64,000 bases of DNA from Ramlibacter lithotrophicus (GTDB lineage: Bacteria; Pseudomonadota; Gammaproteobacteria; Burkholderiales; Burkholderiaceae_C). Positions 38,478 to 47,561 of the stretch are shown here, piece after piece. The notes under the pieces are model-generated. The model was given only the letters and a program-made list of their open reading frames with translations. It was not told where the DNA came from and searched no databases. Each line of letters begins with the position of its first letter. The stretch's first letter is position 1. A program made the position numbers and the translations under genes. The DNA lies in the NCBI RefSeq assembly GCF_012184415.1, contig NZ_VTOX01000001.1, positions 186,001 to 250,000 on the forward strand, written 5' to 3'.

Positions 38478-39206
38478 TCAGCCGGCGAATGGGTGCCAGT
38501 CGTCCTCGGGCTGCGCCATCCGGTCGGCGATGATGCGGCGCACCTCGGGGTGGTCGGCCAGCGTCCGGTGGCCGGCCGCGGGCACCATGATCGACTGCGA
38601 CAGCGGTGAATCGGGTTCCACGCACATCTGCCAGGGCACCGCGCGGTCGCTCATGCTGTAGATGGACGTGCAGGGGACGGGCGGCCGTTCGCGCAGTTGC
38701 TGCTGCAGGTCGGGCGGCAGCCGGCCGGTTTCGTCCTGCAGCGGGCGCAGCATCGCGCACTCGCCGGCCGCGGCGTTGAACGGCGTTCCCAGCGTGATCA
38801 CCTGCCGCACCAGCGGCGCGGTGCGCTTGGCCAGTTCGCGGGCATAGATGCCGGAAAAACCCCAGCCGATCAGCGTCACGATGCTGCGTTCGGCCTCGAA
38901 GATGTCGATCACCAGCTCTTCCAGGCGGCGCAGGCGGTTGCGCAGGGAGCCCGAGCGCGGACCGGTGTCCTCGCCGTAGCCCCAGTCGTGGGTGCGGAAG
39001 CCGGCGGCATCCAGCGCGGCGCGCAGCCGGGCCGTGCTTTCCGGCCCGGCGCCGAACATCGGGAACACGAGCGCTGCCTGCCCTTCACCAAGGCTGGCGC
39101 CGGATTCGTGCAGCGCCCGCGGCACGGGGTGCCAGCCCTGCCACTGCTGCAGCAGCGCACCGGGGATCGGCGGCCGTGAGGGAACCCATGGGGAACCGCG
39201 TTCCAT
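38478..39206 (-). CDS. Lipase-like alpha/beta hydrolase fold protein lacking the usual nucleophile serine
   Basis: The 242-residue product shows an alpha/beta hydrolase layout: VFPMFGAGPEST, the strand-elbow IGWGFSGIYARELAKRT (residues 113-129), QVITLGTPFN, SMSDRAVPW (acid region) and PAAGHRTL (His). In related proteins the elbow reads GWSLGG; here it is GWGFSG, with Gly116 where serine is expected and a serine two places later. It may be inactive or use Ser118. Two boxes of the proposed 23-base tandem element lie upstream. Confidence 0.75.
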   Translation of the reverse strand: MERGSPWVPSRPPIPGALLQQWQGWHPVPRALHESGASLGEGQAALVFPMFGAGPESTARLRAALDAAGFRTHDWGYGEDTGPRSGSLRNRLRRLEELVIDIFEAERSIVTLIGWGFSGIYARELAKRTAPLVRQVITLGTPFNAAAGECAMLRPLQDETGRLPPDLQQQLRERPPVPCTSIYSMSDRAVPWQMCVEPDSPLSQSIMVPAAGHRTLADHPEVRRIIADRMAQPEDDWHPFAG

Positions 39207-39242
39207 GCTTTTCCGTTCGCAAGAGCCGTAAGAAAGTGGCTG

Positions 39243-39301
39243 ATGCTAGGAGCCCGCCTGACGGGCGCCGCATAGGACGACGCCCCGGCGGGCCGTAGGA
39301 C
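39243..39301 (-). promoter_or_regulatory. Tandem GTCCTAY-box promoter of the hydrolase-like gene
   Basis: On the minus strand: GTCCTACG (39301-39294), 15 bases, GTCCTATG (39278-39271), 22 bases, TAGCAT (39248-39243), then 36 bases to the ATG at 39206. Box start-to-start is 23 bases. The same layout is found at seven genes between 46.6 and 56.0 kb. Confidence 0.5.
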
Positions 39302-39318
39302 GGCGATGACAGCGGCCG

Positions 39319-40773
39319 CTAGAGCAGACGCTTGAGTGCCTTGACCACCGAGGAGGCTTTGGCGCCGAAGGGCGGCCGCAGCATGGCGGTGCGGGCCAGC
39401 CGCGACTGCTCGAACACCGGCTTTTCCTTGGAGAACAGGCGAAAGCCCCATTCGCCGTGGTAGGCGCCGATGCCACTGTCGCCGACGCCCCCGAAGGGCA
39501 GGTTCTCCTGGGCAATGTGCAGCAGCACATCGTTGATCGTGACCCCGCCCGAGATCGTGGCGCGCAGCACCTGTTCCGCCCGCGAGCGCTCGCGTCCGAA
39601 CCAGTACAGGGCCAGGGGCCGCGGCCGCTCGTTGACGAAGGCCAGCGCCTGCGCGGCCGTGTCGTAAGGCACCACCGGCAGGAGCGGCCCGAAGATCTCT
39701 TCGCGCATCACGGCCATTGCGCTGTCGACCTGCAGCAGCAGGTGCGGGCGCATGCGGCGCGCGGCCGGCTCCTGCGGCTCGCCGCCGGGATTGACCTCGA
39801 TGACGCGCGCGCCGGCGGCGCGGGCATCGTCGATGAGCGTCTGCAGCCGCGCATGGTGGCGCCCGTTGACGATGCTGGTGTAGTCCGGGTTGCGCTCGAG
39901 CGTCGGATACAGCTCGCCGACTGCCTGCGCGTACGCGTCGGCGAATGCCTGCTGCTTGCCCGCCGGCACCAGCACGTAGTCCGGCGCGATGCAGGTCTGG
40001 CCCGCGTTGAACAGCTTGCCGGCGGCGATCTTGTGCGCGCTGTCGGCGAGGTCGGCGCTGTCGTCGACGATGGCGGGCGACTTGCCGCCCAGTTCCAGCG
40101 TCACCGGGGTCAGGTTGGCCGCCGCGGCCAGGGCCACCTGGCGCCCGACGGCGGTGGACCCGGTGAAGAAGAGGTGGTCGAAGGGCAGGCGAACGAAGGC
40201 CTTGCCCAGTTCGGCATCGCCGGTGAGCACCGTGCATTCGTCGGGCCTGAACGCGGCACCGACCAGTTCCGCGAGCAACTGCGACAGCCGCGGCGTGATT
40301 TCACTGGGCTTGATCATCACCCGGTTGCCGGCGGCCAGCGCCGCGACCGCCGGCGCCAGCGCCAGTTGCAGCGGATAGTTCCAGGGGCTGACGACGCCGA
40401 CGACGCCCAGCGGCTGCGGGAGGATCCAGCTGCGGCCCGGCAGCGAATGGAACGAGGTGCCTACCCGCCGCTTCTTCATCCACCCGGCCAGGTGCCGGCG
40501 CGTGTGCGAGATGCCGGCCAGCACGAAGAACGTCTCCGCGATCATGGTTTCGTGCCGCGAACGGTTGCCGAAGTCGGCGCAGATGGCGCTGGCGAACCGC
40601 TGTTCGTTCTCCTCGACCAGCCGCTTGATCCGCTCCAGCCGGTCGCGGCGCGTCGCCGCGTCGGGAAAGCTGTCGGCCGCGAACGCGCGGCGCTGCGCCT
40701 GGAAGCGTGCCTGCAGGTCGGCGTCCGGCGCCGGGCTCGCGATGTGCGTCATCCGCTGGGCAGCGACGTCCAT
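39319..40773 (-). CDS. calB: Coniferyl-aldehyde-type dehydrogenase
   Basis: The 484-residue product is an NAD(P)-dependent aldehyde dehydrogenase: PWNYPLQLALAPAVAALAAGN, FTGSTAVGRQV, general base Glu227 in TLELGGKSP and the nucleophile Cys261 in NAGQTCIAPDY. The length, the missing N-terminal ALDH arm and the C-terminal region resemble coniferyl aldehyde dehydrogenase and class 3-like fatty aldehyde dehydrogenases. It ends the thiolase-fadB operon (13-base gap). A fatty-aldehyde role is as likely as a phenylpropanoid one. Confidence 0.82.
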   Translation of the reverse strand: MDVAAQRMTHIASPAPDADLQARFQAQRRAFAADSFPDAATRRDRLERIKRLVEENEQRFASAICADFGNRSRHETMIAETFFVLAGISHTRRHLAGWMKKRRVGTSFHSLPGRSWILPQPLGVVGVVSPWNYPLQLALAPAVAALAAGNRVMIKPSEITPRLSQLLAELVGAAFRPDECTVLTGDAELGKAFVRLPFDHLFFTGSTAVGRQVALAAAANLTPVTLELGGKSPAIVDDSADLADSAHKIAAGKLFNAGQTCIAPDYVLVPAGKQQAFADAYAQAVGELYPTLERNPDYTSIVNGRHHARLQTLIDDARAAGARVIEVNPGGEPQEPAARRMRPHLLLQVDSAMAVMREEIFGPLLPVVPYDTAAQALAFVNERPRPLALYWFGRERSRAEQVLRATISGGVTINDVLLHIAQENLPFGGVGDSGIGAYHGEWGFRLFSKEKPVFEQSRLARTAMLRPPFGAKASSVVKALKRLL

Positions 40774-40786
40774 GGGCGTTCCTGGT

Positions 40787-42946
40787 TCAGTACACCGGCT
40801 GGTGCGAGCGGATCGCATCGACCACCTTGCCGGTCAGCACGAACCCGGGGCCGTAGCGCTGGGCGAGCTCGCCCGACCGCTCGGAGAAGCGGTCCATCCC
40901 CATGCCGTAGATGAACTGCAGCACGCCGCCGGTCCACGCCGGAAACCCGATGCCGAAAATCGAGCCCACGTTCGCGTCGTGCACGCTGGTCAGCACCCGC
41001 TCGGACAGGCAGCGGGCGGCCTCGATGGCCTGCCGATAGAGCAGGCGGTCCTGCAGGTCGCGCAGGTCCCACTGCGTGCCGGGCTTCTCGAACAGCTTCT
41101 TCAGCTCGGGCCACAGGTACTTCGCCGCGCCCTCTTCGGTGGGGTATTCGTAGAAGCCGGCGCCGGCGGCCCGGCCGTTGCGGTCGAACTCCTTGACCAT
41201 CCGCTCCACCACCAGCTCGCCCGGCGATGCGATGTACGTGCCGCCCTCGGCCCGATAGTCGGCGCGGGTCTGGTCGAGCACGTGGACGGACAGCGACAAC
41301 GCCGTTTCGTCCAGCACGGCCAGCGGGCCGACCGGCATGCCGGCCATGATGCCGGCGTGCTCCACCACGGGCGCCGGGATGCCTTCGCCGATCATCGCCG
41401 CCCCTTCCATCACGAAGGAGCCGAACACGCGCGAGGTGAAGAAGCCGCGCGAATCGTTGACGACGATCGGGATCTTGCCGATGGCCTGCACGTAGTCGAA
41501 AGCGCGGGCCACCGTCTCGTCGCTGGTCTGTTCGCCGCGGATGATCTCGACCAGCTTCATCTTGTCGACCGGGCTGAAGAAGTGGATGCCGACGAACCGC
41601 TCCGGCGCGCTGCTCGCCCTGGCCAGGCCGCTGATCGGCAGGGTCGACGTGTTGCTGGCGAAGATCCCGCCGGCCGCGAGCATCGGCTCGGCCTCCTGCG
41701 TCACGCGCGCCTTCAGCTCGCGGTTCTCGAAGACGGCCTCGATGATGAGGTCGCACCCCTGCAGCGCCTGCACCGAGTCGGTGGGCGTGATGCGCGCGAG
41801 CAGTTCCTCCTGCTCCTGCGTGCTCATGCGGCCCTTGCGCATCCGGGGTTCGGTGAGCCGGCGCGTGCAGTCGCGGCCGGCCTCCGCCTTTTCCATCGAC
41901 ACGTCGCGCAGCACCGTGGCCACGCCCTGGCCCGCCTGCACGCACGCGATGCCGCTGCCCATCATGCCGGCGCCAAGGATGCCGACCTTCCGCGGCCGCC
42001 AGCGCGGTGGGCCCTTCGGCCGCGACTGTCCCGACTTGACGGCGTTCAGGTCGAAGAAGAACGTGTTGATCATGTTCTTCGCTACCGGACCGACCAGCAG
42101 CCGGGCGAGATAGCGCGACTCGATGCGCAAGGCCGTGTCGAAGTCGACCTGGGCGCCTTCCACCATCGCCGCGAGCGCGCATTCCGGCGCCGGGTACAGG
42201 CCGCGCGTCTTGCGCTTGAGCACCGCGGGGGCGACCGCCAGCAGCCCCGCGACCTTGGAGCTGCCAGGGGTGCCGCCCGGCATGCGGTAGTTCTTGTCGT
42301 CCCAGGGGTGCCGGGCCGGCGCTTCGCCGCTCGCGTGCTTCTCGATCCAGGCCAGGGCCTGGGCCCGCATCGCCGCCGCGTCACGGGCGAGTTCGTGGAT
42401 GAGCCCGCTCTGCAGCGCCTCGTGCGGGTCGAACAGCCTGCTCTCCAGGATGTAGGGCTGCGCGCCCATGAGTCCGAGCAGCCGGGTCATCTTGGTGATC
42501 CCGCCGCCGCCCGGGATCAGGCCCAGCGTCACTTCGGGCATGCCGAACCGGATCTGCGGATCGTCCACCGCGATGCGGTAGTGCCCCACCAGCGCGACCT
42601 CCCAGCCGCCGCCCAGCGCGGACCCGTTGAGGCAGCTCACCACCGGCTTGCCGAGCGTCTCGAGCGTGCGGAAATGGCCTTTCATCGCCTCGATCTCGCG
42701 GAACGCCCGCGGCCCGTCTTGCGGCCGCATCCGCATGACGGCTTTCAGGTCCGCCCCGGCGAAAAAGGTGCTCTTGGCCGACGCGAGCAGGATGCCGCGA
42801 ATCGCCGCCTGGTCGGCCACGACCTGCGCCGTCGCCTCGGCCAGGTCGGCCTGCCACTGTTCGCTCATCGTGTTCACCGGCGAAGCCGGGTCGTCGAACG
42901 TGATCGTCGCGACGCCGTCGCGCAGTTCGTACTTGATGGTGTTCAT
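40787..42946 (-). CDS. fadB: Bifunctional enoyl-CoA hydratase/3-hydroxyacyl-CoA dehydrogenase (FadB/FadJ)
   Basis: The 719-residue multifunctional beta-oxidation enzyme has an N-terminal crotonase domain (about 1-190, with FAGADLKAV, GSALGGGWEVAL and PEVTLGLIPGGGG), a Rossmann NAD domain (about 320-500, GILGAGMMGSGIA) and a C-terminal dehydrogenase domain with NDSRGFFTSRVF and HFFSPVDKMKLVEI. It lies 7 bases downstream of the thiolase gene and is clearly in an operon with it. Confidence 0.94.
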   Translation of the reverse strand: MNTIKYELRDGVATITFDDPASPVNTMSEQWQADLAEATAQVVADQAAIRGILLASAKSTFFAGADLKAVMRMRPQDGPRAFREIEAMKGHFRTLETLGKPVVSCLNGSALGGGWEVALVGHYRIAVDDPQIRFGMPEVTLGLIPGGGGITKMTRLLGLMGAQPYILESRLFDPHEALQSGLIHELARDAAAMRAQALAWIEKHASGEAPARHPWDDKNYRMPGGTPGSSKVAGLLAVAPAVLKRKTRGLYPAPECALAAMVEGAQVDFDTALRIESRYLARLLVGPVAKNMINTFFFDLNAVKSGQSRPKGPPRWRPRKVGILGAGMMGSGIACVQAGQGVATVLRDVSMEKAEAGRDCTRRLTEPRMRKGRMSTQEQEELLARITPTDSVQALQGCDLIIEAVFENRELKARVTQEAEPMLAAGGIFASNTSTLPISGLARASSAPERFVGIHFFSPVDKMKLVEIIRGEQTSDETVARAFDYVQAIGKIPIVVNDSRGFFTSRVFGSFVMEGAAMIGEGIPAPVVEHAGIMAGMPVGPLAVLDETALSLSVHVLDQTRADYRAEGGTYIASPGELVVERMVKEFDRNGRAAGAGFYEYPTEEGAAKYLWPELKKLFEKPGTQWDLRDLQDRLLYRQAIEAARCLSERVLTSVHDANVGSIFGIGFPAWTGGVLQFIYGMGMDRFSERSGELAQRYGPGFVLTGKVVDAIRSHQPVY

Positions 42947-42953
42947 GGCGGGC

Positions 42954-44165
42954 TCACATCCGTTCCACGATGGTCGCGATCCCCATGCCGCCGCCTACGC
43001 ACAGGGTCGCCAGCCCGAAACGCAGCCGGCGGCGGTGCAATTCGTCGACCAGCGTGTTGAGAATCATGGTGCCGGTCGCCCCCAGCGGATGCCCCATCGC
43101 GATGGCGCCCCCGTTGACGTTCACCTTCTCGTGCGGTACCTCCATCTCGTGCATGAACTTGAGCGGGACCGCGGCGAAAGCCTCGTTGACCTCGAACAGG
43201 TCGATCTGCGCGATCGTCATGCCGGCCTTGGCGAGCGCCTTGCGGGTGGCCGGCATCGGCCCGGTCAGCATGATCGTCGGATCGGCGCCGGACAGGGCTG
43301 CCGCGACGATGCGCGCGCGCGGCTTGAAGCCGTGCACGCGACCCGCCTGCTCGCTGCCGATCAGGACCGCGGCCGCGCCGTCGACGATGCCGGACGAGTT
43401 GCCCGCGTGGTGCACGTGGTGGATGCGCTCGACCTGCGGGTAACGGCTGATCGCCACGTCGTCGAACCCCATGGCGCCGAGCTGCTCGAAGGCCGGTTTC
43501 AATGCCGCCAGGCCGGCCAGCGTCGTGTGCGGCTTGATGAACTCGTCCTCGTCCAGCAGCGTCTGGTCCAGGAAGTCCCTGACCGGCACGATCGAGCCCG
43601 CGAAGAAGCCGCCTTCGCGGGCCCGCGCCGCGCGCCGCTGGCTCTCCAGCGCGAAGGCGTCGACGTCCTCGCGGCTGAAGCCCTCCAGCGTGGCGATCAG
43701 GTCGGCGCCTATGCCTTGCGGCACGAACGCGGTGGCCGAGTTGGTCTCGGGGTCCTGCGCCCAGGCGCCGCCGTCGGAGCCGATCGGCACGCGGCTCATG
43801 CTCTCCACGCCGCCGGCGACCACCAGGTCCTCCCATCCCGAGCGGACCTTCTGCGCCGCCATGTTGACGGCCTCCAGCCCCGAAGCGCAGAAGCGATTGA
43901 GCTGCACGCCGGCACAGCGCCAGTCCCAGCCGGCCTTGAGCGCCGCCACCTTCGCGATGACGGAGCCCTGTTCGCCGACGGGAGAGACCACGCCCATGAC
44001 GACGTCGTCGACCTGGGACGTGTCGAAGTCGTTGCGCCGCTGCAGTTCGGCCAGCACGCCGGCCAGCAGGTTGACCGGCTTCACTTCGTAGAGAGCGCCG
44101 TCCCGCTTGCCCTTGCCCCGCGGGGTGCGGATGGCGTCGTACACATAGGCTTCGGTCGTCATCAT
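42954..44165 (-). CDS. fadA: Acetyl-CoA C-acyltransferase (thiolase)
   Basis: The 403-residue thiolase cleaves 3-ketoacyl-CoA or condenses acetyl-CoA. Active-site features are Cys93 in [10 protein letters not shown], the NEAFA motif, the GHPLGATG histidine and the C-terminal CVGGGMG cysteine. The start is one of two adjacent ATGs. It heads the beta-oxidation operon; a TATACT hexamer 71 bases upstream is a likely -10 box. Confidence 0.94.
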   Translation of the reverse strand: MMTTEAYVYDAIRTPRGKGKRDGALYEVKPVNLLAGVLAELQRRNDFDTSQVDDVVMGVVSPVGEQGSVIAKVAALKAGWDWRCAGVQLNRFCASGLEAVNMAAQKVRSGWEDLVVAGGVESMSRVPIGSDGGAWAQDPETNSATAFVPQGIGADLIATLEGFSREDVDAFALESQRRAARAREGGFFAGSIVPVRDFLDQTLLDEDEFIKPHTTLAGLAALKPAFEQLGAMGFDDVAISRYPQVERIHHVHHAGNSSGIVDGAAAVLIGSEQAGRVHGFKPRARIVAAALSGADPTIMLTGPMPATRKALAKAGMTIAQIDLFEVNEAFAAVPLKFMHEMEVPHEKVNVNGGAIAMGHPLGATGTMILNTLVDELHRRRLRFGLATLCVGGGMGIATIVERM

Positions 44166-44236
44166 CGTCTCCTCCTCCGTTCACGCTCGTGCCGCGGGCA
44201 GGACCGGGTGGAAGCGCGGGCCGGGATGCCTCGTGC

Positions 44237-44242
44237 AGTATA
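44237..44242 (-). promoter_or_regulatory. Candidate -10 box for the fadAB operon
   Basis: On the minus strand TATACT (five of six to consensus) lies 71 bases before the thiolase ATG, in the 171-base divergent gap shared with the acyl-CoA dehydrogenase gene. No clear -35. Confidence 0.4.
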
Positions 44243-44336
44243 TTCATCCGCGCGACCCGCAGCGCTGTCATTGGGGCGACAGCGTCCGCCTGCGGCCCCG
44301 CCCTGCCGCTCGCGCTCCGCATGCGAAAGGACTCCG

Positions 44337-45506
44337 ATGATCGAACGCACCTTGTTCAGCGCGGACCACGACGCCTTCCGCGACAGCTTCCGCCGTTTCA
44401 TGGAGCGCGAGATCGCCCCGCACCACGAGGCCTGGGAGGAGCAGGGATTCGTCGACCGCGCCGTGTGGAACAAGGCCGGCGCGAACGGTTTCCTGTGCAT
44501 GACCATGCCCGGGCAGTACGGGGGCGCCGGCGCCGACAAGCTGTATTCGGTGGTGCAGATGGAGGAACTCGCGCGCGGCGGCTACAGCGGGATCGGTTTC
44601 GGTCTTCACAGCGAGATCGTTGCGCCTTACATCCTGCACTACGGCACGCAGGCGCAGAAGCAGCGCTGGCTGCCGCGGCTGGCCAGCGGCGAGCTGGTCG
44701 GGGCGATCGCGATGAGCGAACCGGCCGCCGGCAGCGACCTGCAGGGCATCAAGGCGACGGCCCTGCGCCAGCCGGACGGCGGTTACCTGCTCCATGGCAG
44801 CAAGACCTTCATCACCAACGGCTGGCACGCCGACCTCGTGATCGTCGTCGCCAAGACCGATCCGCAGGCCGGCGCGAAGGGCACCAGCCTGCTGCTGGTC
44901 GAGCGTGGCATGAAAGGGTTCGAATACGGCAAGCGACTGAAGAAGCTGGGCCTGAAGGCGCAGGACACCGCCGAGCTGTTCTTCGACAACGTGCGCCTGC
45001 CCGCGGAGAACCTGCTGGGCGGCGAGTCCTTCGAGAACAAGGGCTTCATCTGCCTCATGGAGCAGCTGCCCTGGGAGCGGCTGCAGATCGCCGTCACCGC
45101 GGTCGCGGTCGCGGCCGCGCAAGCGGCGATCGACTCCACGGTGCGGTACGTGAAGGACCGCCAGGTGTTCGGCCAGCCGGTGGCCGCATTCCAGAACACG
45201 CGCTACACGCTGGCCGAGTTGCAGACGCAGGTGCAGGTGGCGCGCGTCTTCGTCGACAAGTGCGTGGAACTGGTCGCCGCCGACCGGCTCGACACGGCCA
45301 CGGCCAGCATGGCGAAATACTGGACCACCGACCTGCAGTGCCGCGTCATGGACGAATGCCTGCAGCTGCATGGCGGCTACGGCTACATGTGGGAATATCC
45401 GATCGCTCGCGCCTACGCCGATGCGCGGGTGCAGCGCATCTATGGCGGCACCAACGAGATCATGAAGGAGGTGATCTCGCGGGCGATGGGTCTGGGCGGG
45501 CGCTGA
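44337..45506 (+). CDS. Long-chain-type acyl-CoA dehydrogenase
   Basis: The 389-residue flavoprotein has the FAD-binding AMSEPAAGSDLQG and HGSKTFITNGWHADL segments and ends with YGGTNEIMKEVISRAM. The Glu found at the end of medium- and short-chain enzymes is Gly here; the likely catalytic base is Glu247 in QLPWERLQIA, as in mammalian LCAD-type enzymes, whose HGGYGYMWEYPIARAY-like region it also shares. It is divergent from the fadA-fadB operon and probably supplies its substrate. Confidence 0.9.
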   Translation: MIERTLFSADHDAFRDSFRRFMEREIAPHHEAWEEQGFVDRAVWNKAGANGFLCMTMPGQYGGAGADKLYSVVQMEELARGGYSGIGFGLHSEIVAPYILHYGTQAQKQRWLPRLASGELVGAIAMSEPAAGSDLQGIKATALRQPDGGYLLHGSKTFITNGWHADLVIVVAKTDPQAGAKGTSLLLVERGMKGFEYGKRLKKLGLKAQDTAELFFDNVRLPAENLLGGESFENKGFICLMEQLPWERLQIAVTAVAVAAAQAAIDSTVRYVKDRQVFGQPVAAFQNTRYTLAELQTQVQVARVFVDKCVELVAADRLDTATASMAKYWTTDLQCRVMDECLQLHGGYGYMWEYPIARAYADARVQRIYGGTNEIMKEVISRAMGLGGR

Positions 45507-45537
45507 GGGCGCCGCAACGCTTTCGAGGGAGACGACG

Positions 45538-45885
45538 ATGCTCTACACCGGCAGCTGCCATTGCGGCCGCATCAAATTCGAAGTCGAGGGCGAGGTCGAC
45601 AGCGGCCTGGCCTGCAACTGCTCCATGTGCTCGCGCAAGGGCTCGCTGCTGTGGTTCGTCCCGCGCGACAAGCTGCGCCTGCTCACCGACGAAGCGGACG
45701 CGGCCACCTACCTCTTCAACAAGCACGTGATCAGGCACCGCTTCTGTCCCACCTGCGGCATCCACCCCTATGGCGAGGGACCGGGGCCCGGCGGCGTGCA
45801 GATGGCCGCGGTCAACCTGCGCACGCTCGAGGATTTTGACCTCGACCGCGTGCCGGTGAAGCATTTCGACGGCCGGTCGCTGTAG
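45538..45885 (+). CDS. GFA (glutathione-dependent formaldehyde-activating)-family zinc protein
   Basis: The 115-residue product is a GFA/CENP-V fold protein with zinc cysteines in GSCHCG, CNCSMC and RFCPTCG. Family members bind glutathione adducts or have unknown roles; activity here is not established. A GAGGGAGACGACG ribosome region precedes the ATG, 31 bases after the acyl-CoA dehydrogenase gene. Confidence 0.85.
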   Translation: MLYTGSCHCGRIKFEVEGEVDSGLACNCSMCSRKGSLLWFVPRDKLRLLTDEADAATYLFNKHVIRHRFCPTCGIHPYGEGPGPGGVQMAAVNLRTLEDFDLDRVPVKHFDGRSL

Positions 45886-45900
45886 CGGCCTGCGCGGCCT

Positions 45901-46035
45901 TCACCGCTCGCGCGGCACCGTGCGCTGCGGGTGGCGCCGCGCGGTGGGGAAGGGCGTCTTCGGACGCGTGTAGTGGTCGTAGATCTTCTTGGCGAGGCCG
46001 GACGAGACGGCCAGCCACAGCAGTTTGCGAAGCAT
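45901..46035 (-). CDS. Small 44-residue membrane-associated or basic peptide
   Basis: An intact 44-codon frame starts ATG at 46035 behind a strong AGGAGAATTCCC ribosome site. The peptide begins MLRKLLWLAVSSGLAKKIYD, a short amphipathic or membrane helix, and ends in a basic Arg/Pro-rich tail (PTARRHPQRTVPRER). It converges with the GFA gene. I see no family match; the ribosome site and helix make it more likely than not to be real. Confidence 0.6.
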   Translation of the reverse strand: MLRKLLWLAVSSGLAKKIYDHYTRPKTPFPTARRHPQRTVPRER

Positions 46036-46158
46036 GGGAATTCTCCTGAGCGTCTGGAATCAACCATAACGGCCCCGCCCCGGCCGGCGTGGCAGCGCAT
46101 TGCGCATGAGGACGTCGGCGCGGCGCCGACGCGTATTCTCCGATCCTGAAGGACTCCC

Positions 46159-46614
46159 ATGCTGCGTGCACTGAAAAACCTCCTCGACACCGTGCTTGCG
46201 CCGCCGGCGGAGCGCTCGGAAGCCGAGCAGTCGCATTTCCTGCGGCTTGCCACGGCCGTGCTGCTGGTGGAAGTGATGCGGGCTGACCCGGCGCTGGGCG
46301 TCGCGGAGCGCCGCGCGGTGGTGGCGGGGCTGCGCGCGAAGTTCGCGCTGTCGGACCAGGAGATCGGCGAACTGGTGGCGCTGGCGGAGGAGACCGCCCG
46401 CAGCGCCAACGACTTCCACCAGTTCACGTCGGCGCTCAACGAAGGCTTCGGCCAGGAGCAGAAGATCCGCATCGTCGAGAACATGTGGCGGGTGGCATTC
46501 GCCGACGGCCACCTCGACGCGCACGAGAACCACGTGATCTCGAAAGTGGCGGGACTGCTGCACGTGACCCATGGCGAATACATCGCCGCCAAGATGCGCG
46601 CCCGCGAGGGCTGA
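46159..46614 (+). CDS. TerB-family protein
   Basis: The 151-residue helical product has the TerB/DjlA-like fold: HFLRLATAVLLVEVMRADP, RRAVVAGLRAKFALSDQEI and VENMWRVAFADGHLDAHENHVISKVAGLLHV in pieces, with conserved acidic residues after the DG and DA turns. TerB proteins are linked to tellurite and envelope stress but are widespread without ter operons; none is here. Confidence 0.83.
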   Translation: MLRALKNLLDTVLAPPAERSEAEQSHFLRLATAVLLVEVMRADPALGVAERRAVVAGLRAKFALSDQEIGELVALAEETARSANDFHQFTSALNEGFGQEQKIRIVENMWRVAFADGHLDAHENHVISKVAGLLHVTHGEYIAAKMRAREG

Positions 46615-46638
46615 GGAGTGCGGACCGGGCAGGTCGGC

Positions 46639-46741
46639 GTCCGACCCGGCAACCGCAGCGCGTGAATATTCACTGCCGGTCTGGTCCTACCGGCGGCGGA
46701 CCCCTGTGCCGACGGTCGAGCGACGCCACGCTGCATACAGT
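46639..46741 (+). promoter_or_regulatory. Tandem GTCCTAC/GCCGACG-box promoter of the 73-residue gene
   Basis: GTCCTACC (46684-46691), 15 bases, TGCCGACG (46707-46714), 21 bases, TACAGT (46736-46741) and GG, then 38 bases to ATG 46780. Box spacing start-to-start is 23. A third similar octamer, GTCCGACC, lies 45 bases further up at 46639-46646. Confidence 0.55.
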
Positions 46742-46779
46742 GGAGCGGTCTGGAATGCAGAAAGGGCAAGGACGCGACC

Positions 46780-47001
46780 ATGGACGGGACCTCGCGGTCA
46801 GGCGAGTGGCACGACGGCAGCGAGGCGAAAGACCTCGGCCGCGACGTGCGCGCCATGGCGCCCGCGAGCGGCGAGGGGTCGCAGGCCGCGCTGGAAATGT
46901 GGAAGCGGCGCGAGCGCGCCCGCGCCCTCCTCAATGCGCGCGAGCCACGCCGGTTCCGCTCCGACACGCGCTCGCGGCGCGACGGCGACCGGCCCGGCTG
47001 A
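46780..47001 (+). CDS. Small hydrophilic protein of unknown function
   Basis: The 73-residue product is polar, rich in Arg, Ala, Ser and Gly, with a central helix (AALEMWKRRERARALLNAREP) and no hydrophobic core, so probably partly disordered. AAGGACGCG lies before the ATG. It is one of the genes with the tandem GTCCTAC-type upstream element, which supports that it is expressed. No family is recognised. Confidence 0.6.
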   Translation: MDGTSRSGEWHDGSEAKDLGRDVRAMAPASGEGSQAALEMWKRRERARALLNAREPRRFRSDTRSRRDGDRPG

Positions 47002-47162
47002 GCGCGTCGCGGATGCGGCGGCGGGCCTTGCGCCCCTTCGATCGTGCGCCGATGTGACGGTGATCACCCGCCTTACGGTTGGGTACTACTGATGCGCATG
47101 TATCAAACCGTGCCTTGCGGCGGTGTGGCATTCTTGCTGTGCTTCCACTCCGCTGCAGGTCC

Positions 47163-47561
47163 ATGAATCTCGTCGTCGCATCCCGCCACAACGACCGCCA
47201 TGTCCGTTTCGACGTGGAGGGACGCTGGGCGAACGGTGATGCCTTGAAGCTGGCCTACATGGTCAAGGCGGCCGTGGCCCGGATGCGCAACGACCAGGTG
47301 CTGATCGACTTGCGGCGCGTGGACGCGGCGCCCGGCGCGGACGGCAAGTTCCTGATCTGCGACCGCCTGCGCCGCGCGCTCGCGCCCACGATCCGCGTGG
47401 GACTGGTCGCCCCCGCGGAACTCGTCGACGAGGCGGGCCTGAACGGCCTGCCGCAGTGCGCCGACATCGCGCTGTTCGAAGCGGAGCCGGAGGCGGTGCG
47501 CTGGCTCGGCCGCCGGCAGGGGCGCGGTGCCACGCCGAAAGAAAAAGTCCCCCGGTTGTGA
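47163..47561 (+). CDS. Hypothetical protein with STAS-like features
   Basis: The 132-residue product begins MNLVVASRHNDRHVRFDVEG and continues with alternating strands and helices (VLIDLRRVDAAPGADGKFLICDRLRRAL, RVGLVAPAELVDEAG, DIALFEAEPEAVRWLG), which recalls SpoIIAA/STAS-like proteins but without a sure phospho-serine motif. That resemblance is weak. It may be a small signalling protein; function unassigned. Confidence 0.6.
   Translation: MNLVVASRHNDRHVRFDVEGRWANGDALKLAYMVKAAVARMRNDQVLIDLRRVDAAPGADGKFLICDRLRRALAPTIRVGLVAPAELVDEAGLNGLPQCADIALFEAEPEAVRWLGRRQGRGATPKEKVPRL

Noticed and set aside
40457..45506. Large plus-strand frames over the aldh-fadB-fadA genes
   Set aside because: Only the acyl-CoA dehydrogenase at the end of the last frame is real; the rest is antisense to known enzymes.
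46347..46354. TGTCGGAC inside the TerB gene, and similar octamers in hflX and the SMP-30 gene
   Set aside because: They match the half-box but lie in coding sequence without a TANNNT at the right distance, so they count as background.
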